DNA of 64,000 nucleotides from Streptomyces halstedii (GCA_000720535.1 JOAZ01000013.1:123611-187610); one strand, 5' to 3'. Shown: positions 52,296-60,447, counted from the stretch's first letter. A program made the numbers and translations. The notes: generated from the letters alone by a model not told the origin.

Positions 52296-52311
52296 GTGAC
52301 AGGCCTGTGAC
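52296..52311. promoter_or_regulatory. AfsQ1 box upstream of sigQ
   Basis: GTGAC at 52296-52300 and 52307-52311 are separated by AGGCCT, an exact match to the published AfsQ1 site GTnAC-N6-GTnAC. It lies about 84 bp before sigQ and 105 bp from afsQ1, so phosphorylated AfsQ1 probably activates sigQ here. Confidence 0.82.
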
Positions 52312-52394
52312 AGTCGGGGGACAGGGCCATGAAGTCGCCCCGGCAAGCTCGGTGGCACATGGAAGAGACGAACTCCACCGATGGGGGGCGCGAG

Positions 52395-53153
52395 ATGAAC
52401 GCACTGCACAGCACCACCTCAAGCGCAGTTGTCACGCGCCTCCACGACACCGGTCGGAGCACCGAGAAGTCCGGCGCCGGGGGAGGGCGGGGGTGCTTCC
52501 GCGGTGCCGGGCGTCAGCACTCGTCGCACCTGACGATGGTTGACGTGCCCACGGGGGAACACGGGGGCAACGGGGGACACGCGTGCGGGGAGGCCACGGG
52601 GGAGCGGAAGCCCCTGGCGCGGACCGAGGACGCCGAAGCGGCGTTCACGGCCTACGTCCAGGAGCGCCGCGCCTCCCTGTACGCGACCGCCTACCACCTG
52701 ACCGGAGACCGGTTCGAGGCCGAGGACCTGCTCCAGAGCGCCCTCTTCTCGACCTACCGGGCATGGGACCGGATCACGGACAAGGCGGCGCTCGGCGGCT
52801 ACCTCCGCCGCACCATGACCAACCTGCACATCAGCGCGTGGCGCAGGCGCAAGCTGAACGAATACCCGACCGAGGAGCTGCCGGAGACGGTGGGCGACAC
52901 GGACGCGATGCGCGGCACGGAGCTGCGGGCGGTGCTGTGGCAGGCGCTCGCACGGCTGCCCGAACTCCAGCGCACCATGCTGGTCCTGCGGTACTACGAG
53001 GGCCGCACGGACCCGGAGATCGCGTCGATACTCGGCATCAGTGTCGGCACGGTGAAGTCGAGCATCTGGCGGTCACTCCGCCGGCTCCGCGAGGACCAGG
53101 TCCTCAGCTTCGGCCGTGACGAGGAGGAGTCCTTCGGCGAGTTGGTGGCCTGA
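52395..53153 (+). CDS. sigQ: SigQ RNA polymerase sigma factor
   Basis: The 252-aa SigE-family ECF factor has a non-conserved N-terminus of about 75 residues. Region 2 follows (FTAYVQERRASLYATAYHLT, EAEDLLQSALFSTYRAWDRI), then region 4 (LARLPELQRTMLVLRYYEGR, ASILGISVGTVKSSIWRSLR). ATG 52395 follows GGGGGGCGCGAG. In S. coelicolor SigQ is encoded divergently from afsQ1 and antagonises AfsQ1-dependent antibiotic activation. An AfsQ1 box precedes it and a perfect hairpin terminator follows. Confidence 0.9.
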   Translation: MNALHSTTSSAVVTRLHDTGRSTEKSGAGGGRGCFRGAGRQHSSHLTMVDVPTGEHGGNGGHACGEATGERKPLARTEDAEAAFTAYVQERRASLYATAYHLTGDRFEAEDLLQSALFSTYRAWDRITDKAALGGYLRRTMTNLHISAWRRRKLNEYPTEELPETVGDTDAMRGTELRAVLWQALARLPELQRTMLVLRYYEGRTDPEIASILGISVGTVKSSIWRSLRRLREDQVLSFGRDEEESFGELVA

Positions 53154-53223
53154 GGCGCACGGGGGAAACGGGGGAGACAGGCCGCCGCGCCGGGGGGACG
53201 CGGCGGTTACGGGGGCGGTACGG

Positions 53224-53262
53224 GCGGGGTCGGACGAGCCGGGGGGTCTCGTCCGACCCCGC
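53224..53262. terminator. Bidirectional terminator, sigQ / NTPase gene
   Basis: GCGGGGTCGGACGAG (53224-53238) pairs over 15 bp with CTCGTCCGACCCCGC (53248-53262) across a 9-base loop, between convergent genes. Confidence 0.85.
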
Positions 53263-53279
53263 TTCGCCGTGCGCCCGCC

Positions 53280-53924
53280 CTACTCCGGGACCGGGGCCTT
53301 GACCGGGGCCCGGCGGCAACGGCCCGCCGCCGCGGCGGCCAGGCGGCCGAGGGCCTCCTGCTTGCCGCACGGGTAGGCGCCCATCGTCGTCTGGCGGGCC
53401 ACGATGCGCCGTTCGGCGCGCATCAGGCGCCAGCCGCGGCGGAGCAGGAACGGCACCGACTTGCGGCCCTCGCGCAGGTCCCGCAGCAACCGCCGCCGGA
53501 ACGTGGTCGAGGGGCGCCCCCGCAGGCACAGCGCGTCCGCGAGCAGGCCGAGTTCCTGGCAGCGGGACACGATGTCCGCCGCGAAGATGCCCTCGGCCAC
53601 GAACAGCGGCGTACGGGCGATGTCGAACGCCTCGCGGCCCGTCCGGGAGCTCGTCGCGATGTCGTACACCGGCACGTGCGTACGGCCCGTCCGGCACAGC
53701 TCCGCGATGGCCGCGACCGCCGCGTCCGCGTCCCACGAACGCACCGAGTCCCAGTCGATGTCGGTGCTACCGGTGACCTGCGGCAGGGTCGGGTCGTTGC
53801 CCTCCTTGTAGAAGTCGTCCAGACGTAGCACCGGAAGTCCGGTGCGGGCGGCGAGGGACGACTTGCCGGACCCGGAGGGGCCGGCGAGCAGCACGACGCG
53901 AGTGGGGATCGGTTGGGAACTCAC
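53280..53924 (-). CDS. Uridine-kinase-like P-loop NTPase
   Basis: The 214-aa protein has Walker A GPSGSGKSS near residues 15-23, RLDDFYKEGNDPTLPQ (a DDFY segment typical of uridine kinases) and DWDSVRSWD. An Arg-rich lid region follows (STTFRRRLLRDLREGRKS). Uridine kinases phosphorylate uridine and cytidine to nucleotides, fitting the nucleoside theme of the area. No regulon palindrome was seen at its promoter. GTG 53924 places the P-loop at the expected position. Specificity may differ; some relatives are uncharacterised ATPases. Confidence 0.76.
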   Translation of the reverse strand: MSSQPIPTRVVLLAGPSGSGKSSLAARTGLPVLRLDDFYKEGNDPTLPQVTGSTDIDWDSVRSWDADAAVAAIAELCRTGRTHVPVYDIATSSRTGREAFDIARTPLFVAEGIFAADIVSRCQELGLLADALCLRGRPSTTFRRRLLRDLREGRKSVPFLLRRGWRLMRAERRIVARQTTMGAYPCGKQEALGRLAAAAAGRCRRAPVKAPVPE

Positions 53925-54053
53925 AGAACAGAAGTGTGAGGCATGGACCCGCGCAGGCGATCCCCGGGAGGTGACGTTCGTATCGAGCATCACACCTCAA
54001 CTACTCTGCGAGTACGTACGACTACTGGATCCGGCTCGATCAGGTGGGAAAAC

Positions 54054-54476
54054 ATGGCACGTCATGCACTGTCCAAGCCCCGGCGTCGCGCTCTGCTGCG
54101 CGCCGGTCTGACCCTCACCGCGCTCGGCGCGGCCCTCGGAGCGGGGGGCGCGGTGGCCCAGGCGGCCCCGCTGCCCGTCCCGGCCACCGGTTCGGACACC
54201 GTCGACGGCGCGGTGGGCGCGGTCGGTGACGCGGCCGCGCCGGCGGTGACCAGCGCGCTCGGTTACGGCCTGGTGGGCGCCGTCGCGCCCGTCGCGGACC
54301 TTCAGCTCGACCCGCTCGCCGGTACCGGCACGGACCCGCTGGACAACGCGGTGGGCACCCAGATCGCCGACTTCAAGCCGGTGACGACGGCGCTGCTCAC
54401 CGACCCGCTGACCAGTGGCGGCTCGCTCGGTGACCTGCCGGTGGTGGGTCAGGTCACGGGCCTGGTCACGGGCTGA
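54054..54476 (+). CDS. Small secreted protein, PVxGxVTG repeat end
   Basis: The 140-aa protein has a twin-arginine-like basic start (SKPRRRALLRAG), a hydrophobic stretch and signal cleavage near AQAA (about 38). The mature part is acidic and low-complexity, with LPVPATGSDTVDGAVGAVGD and LDPLAGTGTDPLDNAVGTQ. It ends DLPVVGQVTGLVTG. Past the stop, an in-frame copy reads PVVGEVTGPITG before a second stop, so the C-terminal unit is duplicated at the DNA level. It is similar in style to the secreted protein at 47864. The function is unknown. Confidence 0.7.
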   Translation: MARHALSKPRRRALLRAGLTLTALGAALGAGGAVAQAAPLPVPATGSDTVDGAVGAVGDAAAPAVTSALGYGLVGAVAPVADLQLDPLAGTGTDPLDNAVGTQIADFKPVTTALLTDPLTSGGSLGDLPVVGQVTGLVTG

Positions 54477-54522
54477 CGGCCGGTGGTCGGTGAGGTCACC
54501 GGTCCGATCACGGGCTGACGGC
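54439..54522. repeat. 42-bp tandem duplication spanning a stop codon
   Basis: Two 42-bp units (54439-54480, 54481-54522) encode the last codons and stop of the secreted protein, then a second in-frame copy ending in its own TGA. About 35 of 42 bases agree. Read-through of the first stop would add one more PVVG-VTG unit. Confidence 0.82.
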
Positions 54523-54538
54523 CGGTCGCGGGAGCGCC

Positions 54539-54572
54539 CGCGGGGCCCGCCCCGGGAAGGGCGGGCCCCGCG
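54539..54572. terminator. Perfect 14-bp hairpin terminator
   Basis: CGCGGGGCCCGCCC (54539-54552) pairs with GGGCGGGCCCCGCG (54559-54572) over a 6-base loop. It separates the secreted-protein gene from the convergent aldehyde dehydrogenase operon. Confidence 0.84.
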
Positions 54573-54587
54573 GTTCGCGTGCGTCCG

Positions 54588-55541
54588 TCAGTACGAGGAC
54601 CCGGAGGCCCCCAGCGCGCCCGTCGGGTGCCAGACCGTCTTGGTCTCCAGGAAGGCCGTCAGCCGGTGCGTACCCGGATCGGCCGACCAGTCGGATCCGT
54701 CCACAGCCTGTGGACGAGCGGCGTCCTTCGCCTCCTTCTCGGGGCGGTGGCGGGAGACGGACGGGCGGAGCACCCGCTTCAGGTTCTCCGCGGCGGCCGC
54801 CTCCAGCTCCTTCGCCAGCTCCGCGTCGCCCGCGGCCCCCGTGAGGTCGATGCCGTTGACGTCCTGGTGCGAGGCGAGCGGCGCCGCCAGCTCCGCCGTA
54901 CGGCCCGACAGGATGTTCACCACGCCGCCCGGCAGGTCCGACGTGGCCAGCACCTCGCCCAGCGAGAGCGCGGGCAGCGGGGCGTCGGCCGAGGCGACGA
55001 CGACCGCCGTGTTGCCGGTGGCGATCACCGGGGCGAGGACGGAGACCAGGCCGAGGAGTGAGGACCCCTGGGGCGCCAGCACCGCGACCACACCGGTGGG
55101 TTCGGGCGTGGAGAGGTTGAAGAACGGGCCCGCGACCGGGTTGGCCCCGCCCACGACCTGGCCGATCTTGTCGGTCCAGCCCGCGTACCAGACCCAGCGG
55201 TCGATCGCCGCGTCCACGACGGCCGCCGCCTTGGACTTCGACAGGCCCTCGGCGTCCGCCACCTCCCGGACGAACTGCTCGCGGCGGCCCTCCAGCATCT
55301 CCGCGATCCGGTAGAGGATCTGGCCGCGGTTGTACGCGGTCGCCCCCGACCAGTCGCCGAACGCCTTGCGGGCGGCCACGACCGCGTCACGCGCGTCCTT
55401 GCGGGAGGACTGGGGAACGTTCGCCAGCCACTTGCCCTTCGGGTCCGTCACCTCGTACACCCGGCCGCTCTCGGAGCGGGGGAACTTTCCCCCGACGTAC
55501 AGCTTGTAGGTCTTGAAGACGCTCAGTCGCCCGTCAGACAT
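54588..55541 (-). CDS. Truncated aldehyde dehydrogenase-like protein without catalytic Cys
   Basis: The 317-aa protein covers only the first two-thirds of an ALDH (usual length about 480). The N-terminal oligomerisation arm and NAD-binding Rossmann half are present (GVVAVLAPQGSSLLGLVSVL, ATGNTAVVVAS), up to about residue 255. The NxGQxC nucleophile region and ELGGK Glu motif are absent; the tail (RPSVSRHRPEKEAKDAARP) is unrelated and low-complexity. It overlaps the full-length ALDH gene upstream by 8 bp and is probably co-translated. It may be a regulatory or structural partner of that enzyme. No frameshift remnant of the missing domain was seen downstream. Confidence 0.82.
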   Translation of the reverse strand: MSDGRLSVFKTYKLYVGGKFPRSESGRVYEVTDPKGKWLANVPQSSRKDARDAVVAARKAFGDWSGATAYNRGQILYRIAEMLEGRREQFVREVADAEGLSKSKAAAVVDAAIDRWVWYAGWTDKIGQVVGGANPVAGPFFNLSTPEPTGVVAVLAPQGSSLLGLVSVLAPVIATGNTAVVVASADAPLPALSLGEVLATSDLPGGVVNILSGRTAELAAPLASHQDVNGIDLTGAAGDAELAKELEAAAAENLKRVLRPSVSRHRPEKEAKDAARPQAVDGSDWSADPGTHRLTAFLETKTVWHPTGALGASGSSY

Positions 55542-56970
55542 CGAGGTAGGCCTCCAGACCGTGACGGCCGCCCTCGCGGCCGTAGCCCGACTCCTTGTAT
55601 CCGCCGAACGGCGAGGTCGGGTCGAACTTGTTGAACGTGTTGGCCCACACCACACCGGCGCGGAGCTTGTTCGCCACCGCGAGGATGCGGGAGCCCTTCT
55701 CCGTCCAGATGCCCGCCGAGAGGCCGTACTGGCTGTTGTTGGCCTTGGCGACCGCCTCGTCCGGCGTACGGAAGGTGAGCACCGACAGCACCGGGCCGAA
55801 GATCTCGTCGCGGGCGACCGTGTGCGCCTGGGTGACGCCGGTGAAGAGCGTCGGGGCGAACCAGTAGCCGGTGGACGGCAGTTCGCAGGGAGCCGACCAG
55901 CGCTCGGCGCCCTCCGCCTCGCCGGTCTCCACCAGCGCGGTGATCCGGGCGAGCTGCTCGGCGGAGTTGATCGCGCCGATGTCGGTGTTCTTGTCCAGCG
56001 GGTCGCCCAGGCGCAGCGTGGTCAGCCGGCGCTTGAGGGCGTGCAGCACCTCGTCGTGGACCGACTCCTGGACGAGGAGCCGGGAGCCCGCGCAGCAGAC
56101 CTGGCCCTGGTTGAAGAAGATGCCGGTGACGATGCCCTCGACGGCCTGGTCGACGGGCGCGTCGTCGAAGACGATGTTGGCGCCCTTGCCGCCCAGTTCG
56201 AGCGTGGCCCGCTTGTCGGTGCCCGCGATCTGGCGGGCGATGGCCTTGCCGACGGCGGTCGAGCCGGTGAAGGCGACCTTGTTCACGTCCGGGTGCGTGA
56301 CGAGCGCGGAGCCCGCGTCGCCGTAACCGGTGAGGATGTTGACGACGCCCTTGGGCAGGCCCGCCTGGCGGCAGACGTCGGCGAAGAACAGCGCGGAGAG
56401 CGGCGTCGTCTCGGCGGGCTTCAGCACCACCGTGTTGCCGGTGGCGAGGGCCGGGGCGATCTTCCACGCGAGCATCAGGAGCGGGAAGTTCCAGGGGATG
56501 ATCTGCCCGGCCACACCCAGCGGACGCGGGTTCGCCCCGTATCCGGCGTGGTCCAGCTTGTCGGCCCAGCCCGCGTAGTAGAAGAAGTGCGCGGCGACCA
56601 GCGGGAGGTCCGCGTCGCGGGTCTCCCTGATCGGCTTGCCGTTGTCCAGGGTCTCCAGGACGGCCAGCTCGCGGGAGCGCTCCTGGATGATCCGGGCGAT
56701 CCGGAAGAGGTACTTGGCGCGCTCGGAGCCGGGCAGCGCCGACCACTTCTCGAACGCCTTGCGGGCGGCCTTCACGGCCCGGTCCACGTCCTCGGCGCCC
56801 GCCCGCGCGACCTCGGAGAGCACCTCCTCGGTGGACGGGCTGAGGGTCTTGAAGACCTTGCCGTCGGCGGCCTCGGTGAACTCGCCGTCGATGAACAGCC
56901 CGTACGAGGGGGCGATGTCCACGACGGAGCGGGACTCCGGCGCCGGTGCGTACTCGAATGCAGATGCCAT
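55534..56970 (-). CDS. Aldehyde dehydrogenase
   Basis: The 478-aa NAD(P)-dependent ALDH is complete: IPWNFPLLMLAWKIAPALATG, GSTAVGKAI, LELGGKGANIVF (catalytic Glu) and FFNQGQVCCAGSR (nucleophile Cys). It ends with the family's FGGYKESGYGREGG. It starts 6 bp after deoC on the same strand. DeoC yields acetaldehyde from deoxyribose-5-phosphate, so oxidation of acetaldehyde to acetate is the most economical role. Substrate is inferred from context. Confidence 0.9.
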   Translation of the reverse strand: MASAFEYAPAPESRSVVDIAPSYGLFIDGEFTEAADGKVFKTLSPSTEEVLSEVARAGAEDVDRAVKAARKAFEKWSALPGSERAKYLFRIARIIQERSRELAVLETLDNGKPIRETRDADLPLVAAHFFYYAGWADKLDHAGYGANPRPLGVAGQIIPWNFPLLMLAWKIAPALATGNTVVLKPAETTPLSALFFADVCRQAGLPKGVVNILTGYGDAGSALVTHPDVNKVAFTGSTAVGKAIARQIAGTDKRATLELGGKGANIVFDDAPVDQAVEGIVTGIFFNQGQVCCAGSRLLVQESVHDEVLHALKRRLTTLRLGDPLDKNTDIGAINSAEQLARITALVETGEAEGAERWSAPCELPSTGYWFAPTLFTGVTQAHTVARDEIFGPVLSVLTFRTPDEAVAKANNSQYGLSAGIWTEKGSRILAVANKLRAGVVWANTFNKFDPTSPFGGYKESGYGREGGRHGLEAYLDV

Positions 56971-56976
56971 GGGGTA

Positions 56977-57924
56977 TCAGTCCACCGTCACGTAATCGGG
57001 GCCGGAGTAACGGCCGGTGCTGAGCTTCTGGCGCTGCATCAGCAGGTCGTTCAGCAGGCTGGAGGCGCCGAAGCGGAACCAGTGGTTGTCCAGCCAGTCC
57101 TCACCGGCGGTCTCGTTCACCAGGACGAGGAACTTGATCGCGTCCTTCGTGGTCCGGATGCCGCCCGCCGGCTTCACCCCGACCTGGACGCCCGTCTGCT
57201 CCCGGAAGTCGCGTACGGCCTCCAGCATGAGCAGGGTGTTCGCCGGGGTGGCGTTCGTCGCGACCTTGCCGGTCGAGGTCTTGATGAAGTCCGCGCCCGC
57301 CAGCATCCCGAGCCAGGAGGCCCGCCGGATGTTGTCGTACGTGGACAGCTCGCCGGTCTCGAAGATCACCTTCAGCCGGGCCTGGCCGCACTCCGCCTTC
57401 ACGGCGACGATCTCCTCGTACACCTTCAGGTAGCGGCCGGACAGGAAGGCGCCCCGGTCGATCACCATGTCGATCTCGTCGGCCCCGGCCGCCACCGCGT
57501 CGCGGACGTCCGCGAGCTTGACGGCCGGCGCCGCGCGCCCGGCGGGGAAGGCCGTCGCCACGGACGCCACCTTCACGCCCGAACCGGCCAGCGCGGCGAC
57601 GGCGGTCGCCGCCATGTCGGGATAGACGCAGACCGCGGCGGTGCGCGGGGTCGTACGGTCGAGCGGGTCGGGGTTGACGGCCTTGGCGGCGAGAGCCCGG
57701 ACCTTGCCCGGGGTGTCCGCGCCTTCCAGGGTCGTCAGGTCGATCATCGAGATGGCGAGATCGATGGCGTACGCCTTGGCGGTCGTCTTGATCGACCGCG
57801 TACCGAGAGCGGCCGCGCGCGCTTCGAGCCCGACGGTGTCGACGCCGGGAAGCCCGTGCAGGAAGCGGCGCAGCGCACTGTCGGACGCGGTCGCGTCGGC
57901 GAGCGGGGGTGCAGTGGTGGGCAT
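56977..57924 (-). CDS. deoC: Deoxyribose-phosphate aldolase
   Basis: The 315-aa class I aldolase cleaves 2-deoxyribose-5-phosphate to glyceraldehyde-3-phosphate and acetaldehyde. The Schiff-base Lys lies in GADFIKTSTGK, and VKPAGGIR carries the second Lys. It is longer than E. coli DeoC (about 260) at the N-terminus. ATG 57924 is used; GTG 57930, two codons earlier and very close to the -10, is possible for a leaderless message. The nucleoside palindrome lies 20 bp upstream. It is the first gene of an operon with two ALDH genes. Confidence 0.92.
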   Translation of the reverse strand: MPTTAPPLADATASDSALRRFLHGLPGVDTVGLEARAAALGTRSIKTTAKAYAIDLAISMIDLTTLEGADTPGKVRALAAKAVNPDPLDRTTPRTAAVCVYPDMAATAVAALAGSGVKVASVATAFPAGRAAPAVKLADVRDAVAAGADEIDMVIDRGAFLSGRYLKVYEEIVAVKAECGQARLKVIFETGELSTYDNIRRASWLGMLAGADFIKTSTGKVATNATPANTLLMLEAVRDFREQTGVQVGVKPAGGIRTTKDAIKFLVLVNETAGEDWLDNHWFRFGASSLLNDLLMQRQKLSTGRYSGPDYVTVD

Positions 57925-57943
57925 GGTCACCAGAGGAGCATAT

Positions 57944-57955
57944 CTACGCGCGTAG
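57944..57955. promoter_or_regulatory. Nucleoside-regulon palindrome, site 5 (deoC operon)
   Basis: CTACGCGCGTAG in perfect form. On the minus strand its end starts a -10-like TAGATA (57946-57941), so binding would mask the deoC promoter. Confidence 0.7.
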
Positions 57956-58071
57956 CGACCTGTACAGGCCCCCTCCCTTTTCCGCGCCTCCGGACCGTCA
58001 CCGTGTGTCCGCGCGTGGCCACCCCGGCGGCCACCCGGCCGTACGGCCGGACGGTCAGGCAGAATCGGACC

Positions 58072-58710
58072 ATGACGAGCCCCACGCCCCCCACCGAACC
58101 CTCCTTCGCCGACCGGACCTACCGGTCCGGAGCCGGGCTGGTCACCGGCGCGCTGCTGATCGTGCTGGTCGGCGGGGTGGCCGGCGACGCCGTGTTCCGG
58201 GGGACGGGCCGCACGCCGTGGGCCGCCCTCGCCGTCCTGCTGTTCGTGATCCCGCTGATCGTCGCTTTCACGCTGCGGCCCGCGGTGTACGCCAACGCGG
58301 AGCGCATCCGGATCCGCAACCCGTTCCGGACGATCGAACTGCCCTGGACCGAGGTCGCGGACCTGCGCGCCTCGTACACGAGCGAACTGTTCGCCGAGGG
58401 CGGCGCGAAGTACCAGCTGTGGGCGGTGCCGGTGTCGCTGCGCGAGCGTAAGAAGGCGGCCAGGAAGGCCAGCCGGGCGTCGCAGGACGACCCGTTCCGC
58501 CGGACCTCCGTGCACGCCGACGTACGCGACGCGCAGGCCCGCATGGCGGCCGCCGACCGGACGATGAGCGAACTGCGCGAACTGTCCGAGGGCGCGGTCC
58601 CCGCCCCGGAGCGGGAGGCCACCAAGCCGTCGGTGCGCTGGGCGTACGAGGTGCTCGCCCCGTCCGCCGTGGGCGCGGTGCTCCTCGTGGTGCTGCTGGC
58701 GATCGGCTGA
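58072..58710 (+). CDS. Membrane protein with PH-like domain
   Basis: The 212-aa protein has two hydrophobic helices near 25-45 and 52-72, a beta-rich middle (VYANAERIRIRNPFRTIELPWTEVADLRA) typical of bacterial PH (bPH) domains, an Arg/Lys/Asp-rich helical stretch and a final hydrophobic helix. bPH proteins are envelope-associated with unknown function. It is divergent from deoC with the regulon palindrome about 117 bp from its start, so co-regulation is unlikely to be direct. Confidence 0.76.
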   Translation: MTSPTPPTEPSFADRTYRSGAGLVTGALLIVLVGGVAGDAVFRGTGRTPWAALAVLLFVIPLIVAFTLRPAVYANAERIRIRNPFRTIELPWTEVADLRASYTSELFAEGGAKYQLWAVPVSLRERKKAARKASRASQDDPFRRTSVHADVRDAQARMAAADRTMSELRELSEGAVPAPEREATKPSVRWAYEVLAPSAVGAVLLVVLLAIG

Positions 58711-58784
58711 GGTGGGGGCGGGGGCGCGCTTACGCCGGGCTCATGGGCCCGCTTCGCCGCGGCCCGGCAGGCTCGCGAGGGCCC

Positions 58785-59609
58785 TCATGAGGCAGTCGCG
58801 TGCCCCTTGCCCGTACACGGCCTCCTGGACAGTTCCGCGAACGCTCGTAGGTACGTGCGCACCTCGCCGGGCGCCGTGATGTTCACCTCCGCCGTCAGCG
58901 TCTCTACGGCGACCTGAGTGTCGTCGAACGCGTAGAACGCTTCCAGTGGCCAGACGGTACGCCGGGCCGTGAACGGGATGACCCCGAGCGACACGTTCGG
59001 CCGGGCCATGACCTCCAACAGGTACCGGAGCTGCCCGGCCAGTTCCGGGCCGCCGCACACCTGGTAGTAGAGAACGGCTTCTTCGAGGAGCAGCCCGAAC
59101 CGGTGGTTCCCCGTGTGGACGACACGAGACCGGTTCAGGCGTGCCCGCACGGCGTCGGCCACATCGTCCGGCGTGCCCTGAAAGGCGGTGATCGCCCGCA
59201 GCAGACCGGTTGCGTAGTCGGCGGTCTGGAGCATGCCCGGTACGACGTTCGAGGCGTATACGCGGAAGTGGGCCGTCCGCTCGTACAGCGGGACGGTCTT
59301 CTCGTGGACCCGGCGCAATCCGTCCCTGTGGATCTGCCGCCAGTGGACGTACATGGCCTCAGCGGTCCTGGATGCGGCGATCAGGTCCGCCGCCTGGTCC
59401 TCCACCCCGCACGCCCGGCACCAGGCCCGGATGTCCGCGTCCGACGGGGCGGTCCTGGCACGGGCGATGCGGGAGGCCTTCGACTTGTGCCAGCCGCACC
59501 GCCCCGCCAGTTCATGCCCGGTGAGTCCGGCATCCCGGCGCATCCCGTCCAGGCGGGAGGCGATGGACGCGCGGGCGGCCTGGGCGGCGGAATGTGGAGA
59601 CGCGGGCAT
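58785..59609 (-). CDS. HTH regulator with DUF5753 domain
   Basis: The 274-aa XRE-type protein has an HTH at about 15-65 (RLDGMRRDAGLTGHELAGRC, HKSKASRIARARTAPSD) and the DUF5753 sensor-like domain after residue 95 (ASNVVPGMLQTADYATGLLR, RRTVWPLEAFYAFDD). WhiJ-type regulators in Streptomyces have this layout and are usually paired with a small acidic partner. Here it follows a DUF6879-type gene by 11 bp on the same strand. Confidence 0.84.
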   Translation of the reverse strand: MPASPHSAAQAARASIASRLDGMRRDAGLTGHELAGRCGWHKSKASRIARARTAPSDADIRAWCRACGVEDQAADLIAASRTAEAMYVHWRQIHRDGLRRVHEKTVPLYERTAHFRVYASNVVPGMLQTADYATGLLRAITAFQGTPDDVADAVRARLNRSRVVHTGNHRFGLLLEEAVLYYQVCGGPELAGQLRYLLEVMARPNVSLGVIPFTARRTVWPLEAFYAFDDTQVAVETLTAEVNITAPGEVRTYLRAFAELSRRPCTGKGHATAS

Positions 59610-59620
59610 GAACTGACGCT

Positions 59621-60145
59621 TCAGATGGTGTACGTGTCATGCGGGGTGGCACGTTCCCAGACGGCTTCGAAGGCGTCGGAGCAGAGGCCGGCGACCCCTT
59701 GGTCCTCGGTCTGGTCGGTGTGGATCCACCGCCCCTCGCCGTCGAACACGTTGAACTGGACGAGCTTGCCGTCGAACAGCCAGAAGTCGTTGCCGGGGAG
59801 GGCCAAGCCGGATGCCAACCGCCGGGGCAGCCAGCGGATTTCCTCACCCGCGGCGATGTTGGTGAAGCTGAACGAGTGCTCGTAGCGGATGTACTCGCTG
59901 GGCGGTTCCCCCACGATTCGGGCGCGGCGCACCCGTACCCCCTTGGACGTGACCTCCTCCATGAGGTCGAGCCAGGGCCGCCACCACGACGCGCGGTCGT
60001 CCGGGTCGAGTCGGTGGCCCCGCCGCCACGCCGCGAAGCCCTCGTCCTCGTCGTCGATGGCGTACACGTCGCGCATCTCAAGATGGACGGCGGACCGCTC
60101 GACCGACCGGAACAGGTCGGCGAAGCTACTCAGGCTCTGTGCCAT
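59621..60145 (-). CDS. DUF6879-type conserved protein
   Basis: The 174-aa acidic, Trp-rich protein belongs to a Streptomyces-typical family I recall as DUF6879 (FADLFRSVERSAVHLEMRDVY near the N-terminus, then RVRRARIVGEPPSEYIRYEH and NDFWLFDGKLVQFNVFDGEG). It is a frequent partner of DUF5753 HTH genes. Function is unknown. ATG 60145 overlaps the preceding small gene by 20 bp, so the three are translationally linked. Confidence 0.74.
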   Translation of the reverse strand: MAQSLSSFADLFRSVERSAVHLEMRDVYAIDDEDEGFAAWRRGHRLDPDDRASWWRPWLDLMEEVTSKGVRVRRARIVGEPPSEYIRYEHSFSFTNIAAGEEIRWLPRRLASGLALPGNDFWLFDGKLVQFNVFDGEGRWIHTDQTEDQGVAGLCSDAFEAVWERATPHDTYTI

Positions 60146-60359
60146 CAAGTGCCTCCCTCAGCAGCGGAATCATGCGCTTCGGCAGCCTTACCACGCCTTC
60201 ATGGGCGGGAAGCGGACTGTCCTGGACGGTCAAGGCAGTGGTGGCGGTGTCAGCCGTCACGCCCTGGATGACGAGATCCTGCGTCTCCTCGTCCACCCAC
60301 ACGGCCGGACAGCCGTGATCACCGGACTCCGGGTCTTTCCCGATGAACCGTAAACGCAC
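60126..60359 (-). CDS. Small conserved protein of the HTH island
   Basis: The 77-aa protein (RLRFIGKDPESGDHGCPAVW, then LPAHEGVVRLPKRMIPLL) resembles short Streptomyces proteins found next to DUF5753/DUF6879 genes. GTG 60359 is chosen because AGGAGGGG lies just upstream. First gene of the minus-strand trio, behind a promoter region with two TTGCA-type inverted repeats. Confidence 0.68.
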   Translation of the reverse strand: MRLRFIGKDPESGDHGCPAVWVDEETQDLVIQGVTADTATTALTVQDSPLPAHEGVVRLPKRMIPLLREALDGTEPE

Positions 60360-60383
60360 AGCCCCTCCTCTAGTAAATTCGCG

Positions 60384-60399
60384 TTGTAGCAGGTTGCAC
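60384..60399. promoter_or_regulatory. TTGCA-N6-TGCAA-type operator, copy 1
   Basis: TTGTA-GCAGGT-TGCAC matches the inverted repeat at 60448-60463 with one change per half. It lies 25 bp before the 60359 start, in the divergent gap. Confidence 0.48.
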
Positions 60400-60447
60400 G
60401 CAGCCTTCCGGCGTTTCAGCCTGGGCGTCAAGGTCGCTTGGATGCCC

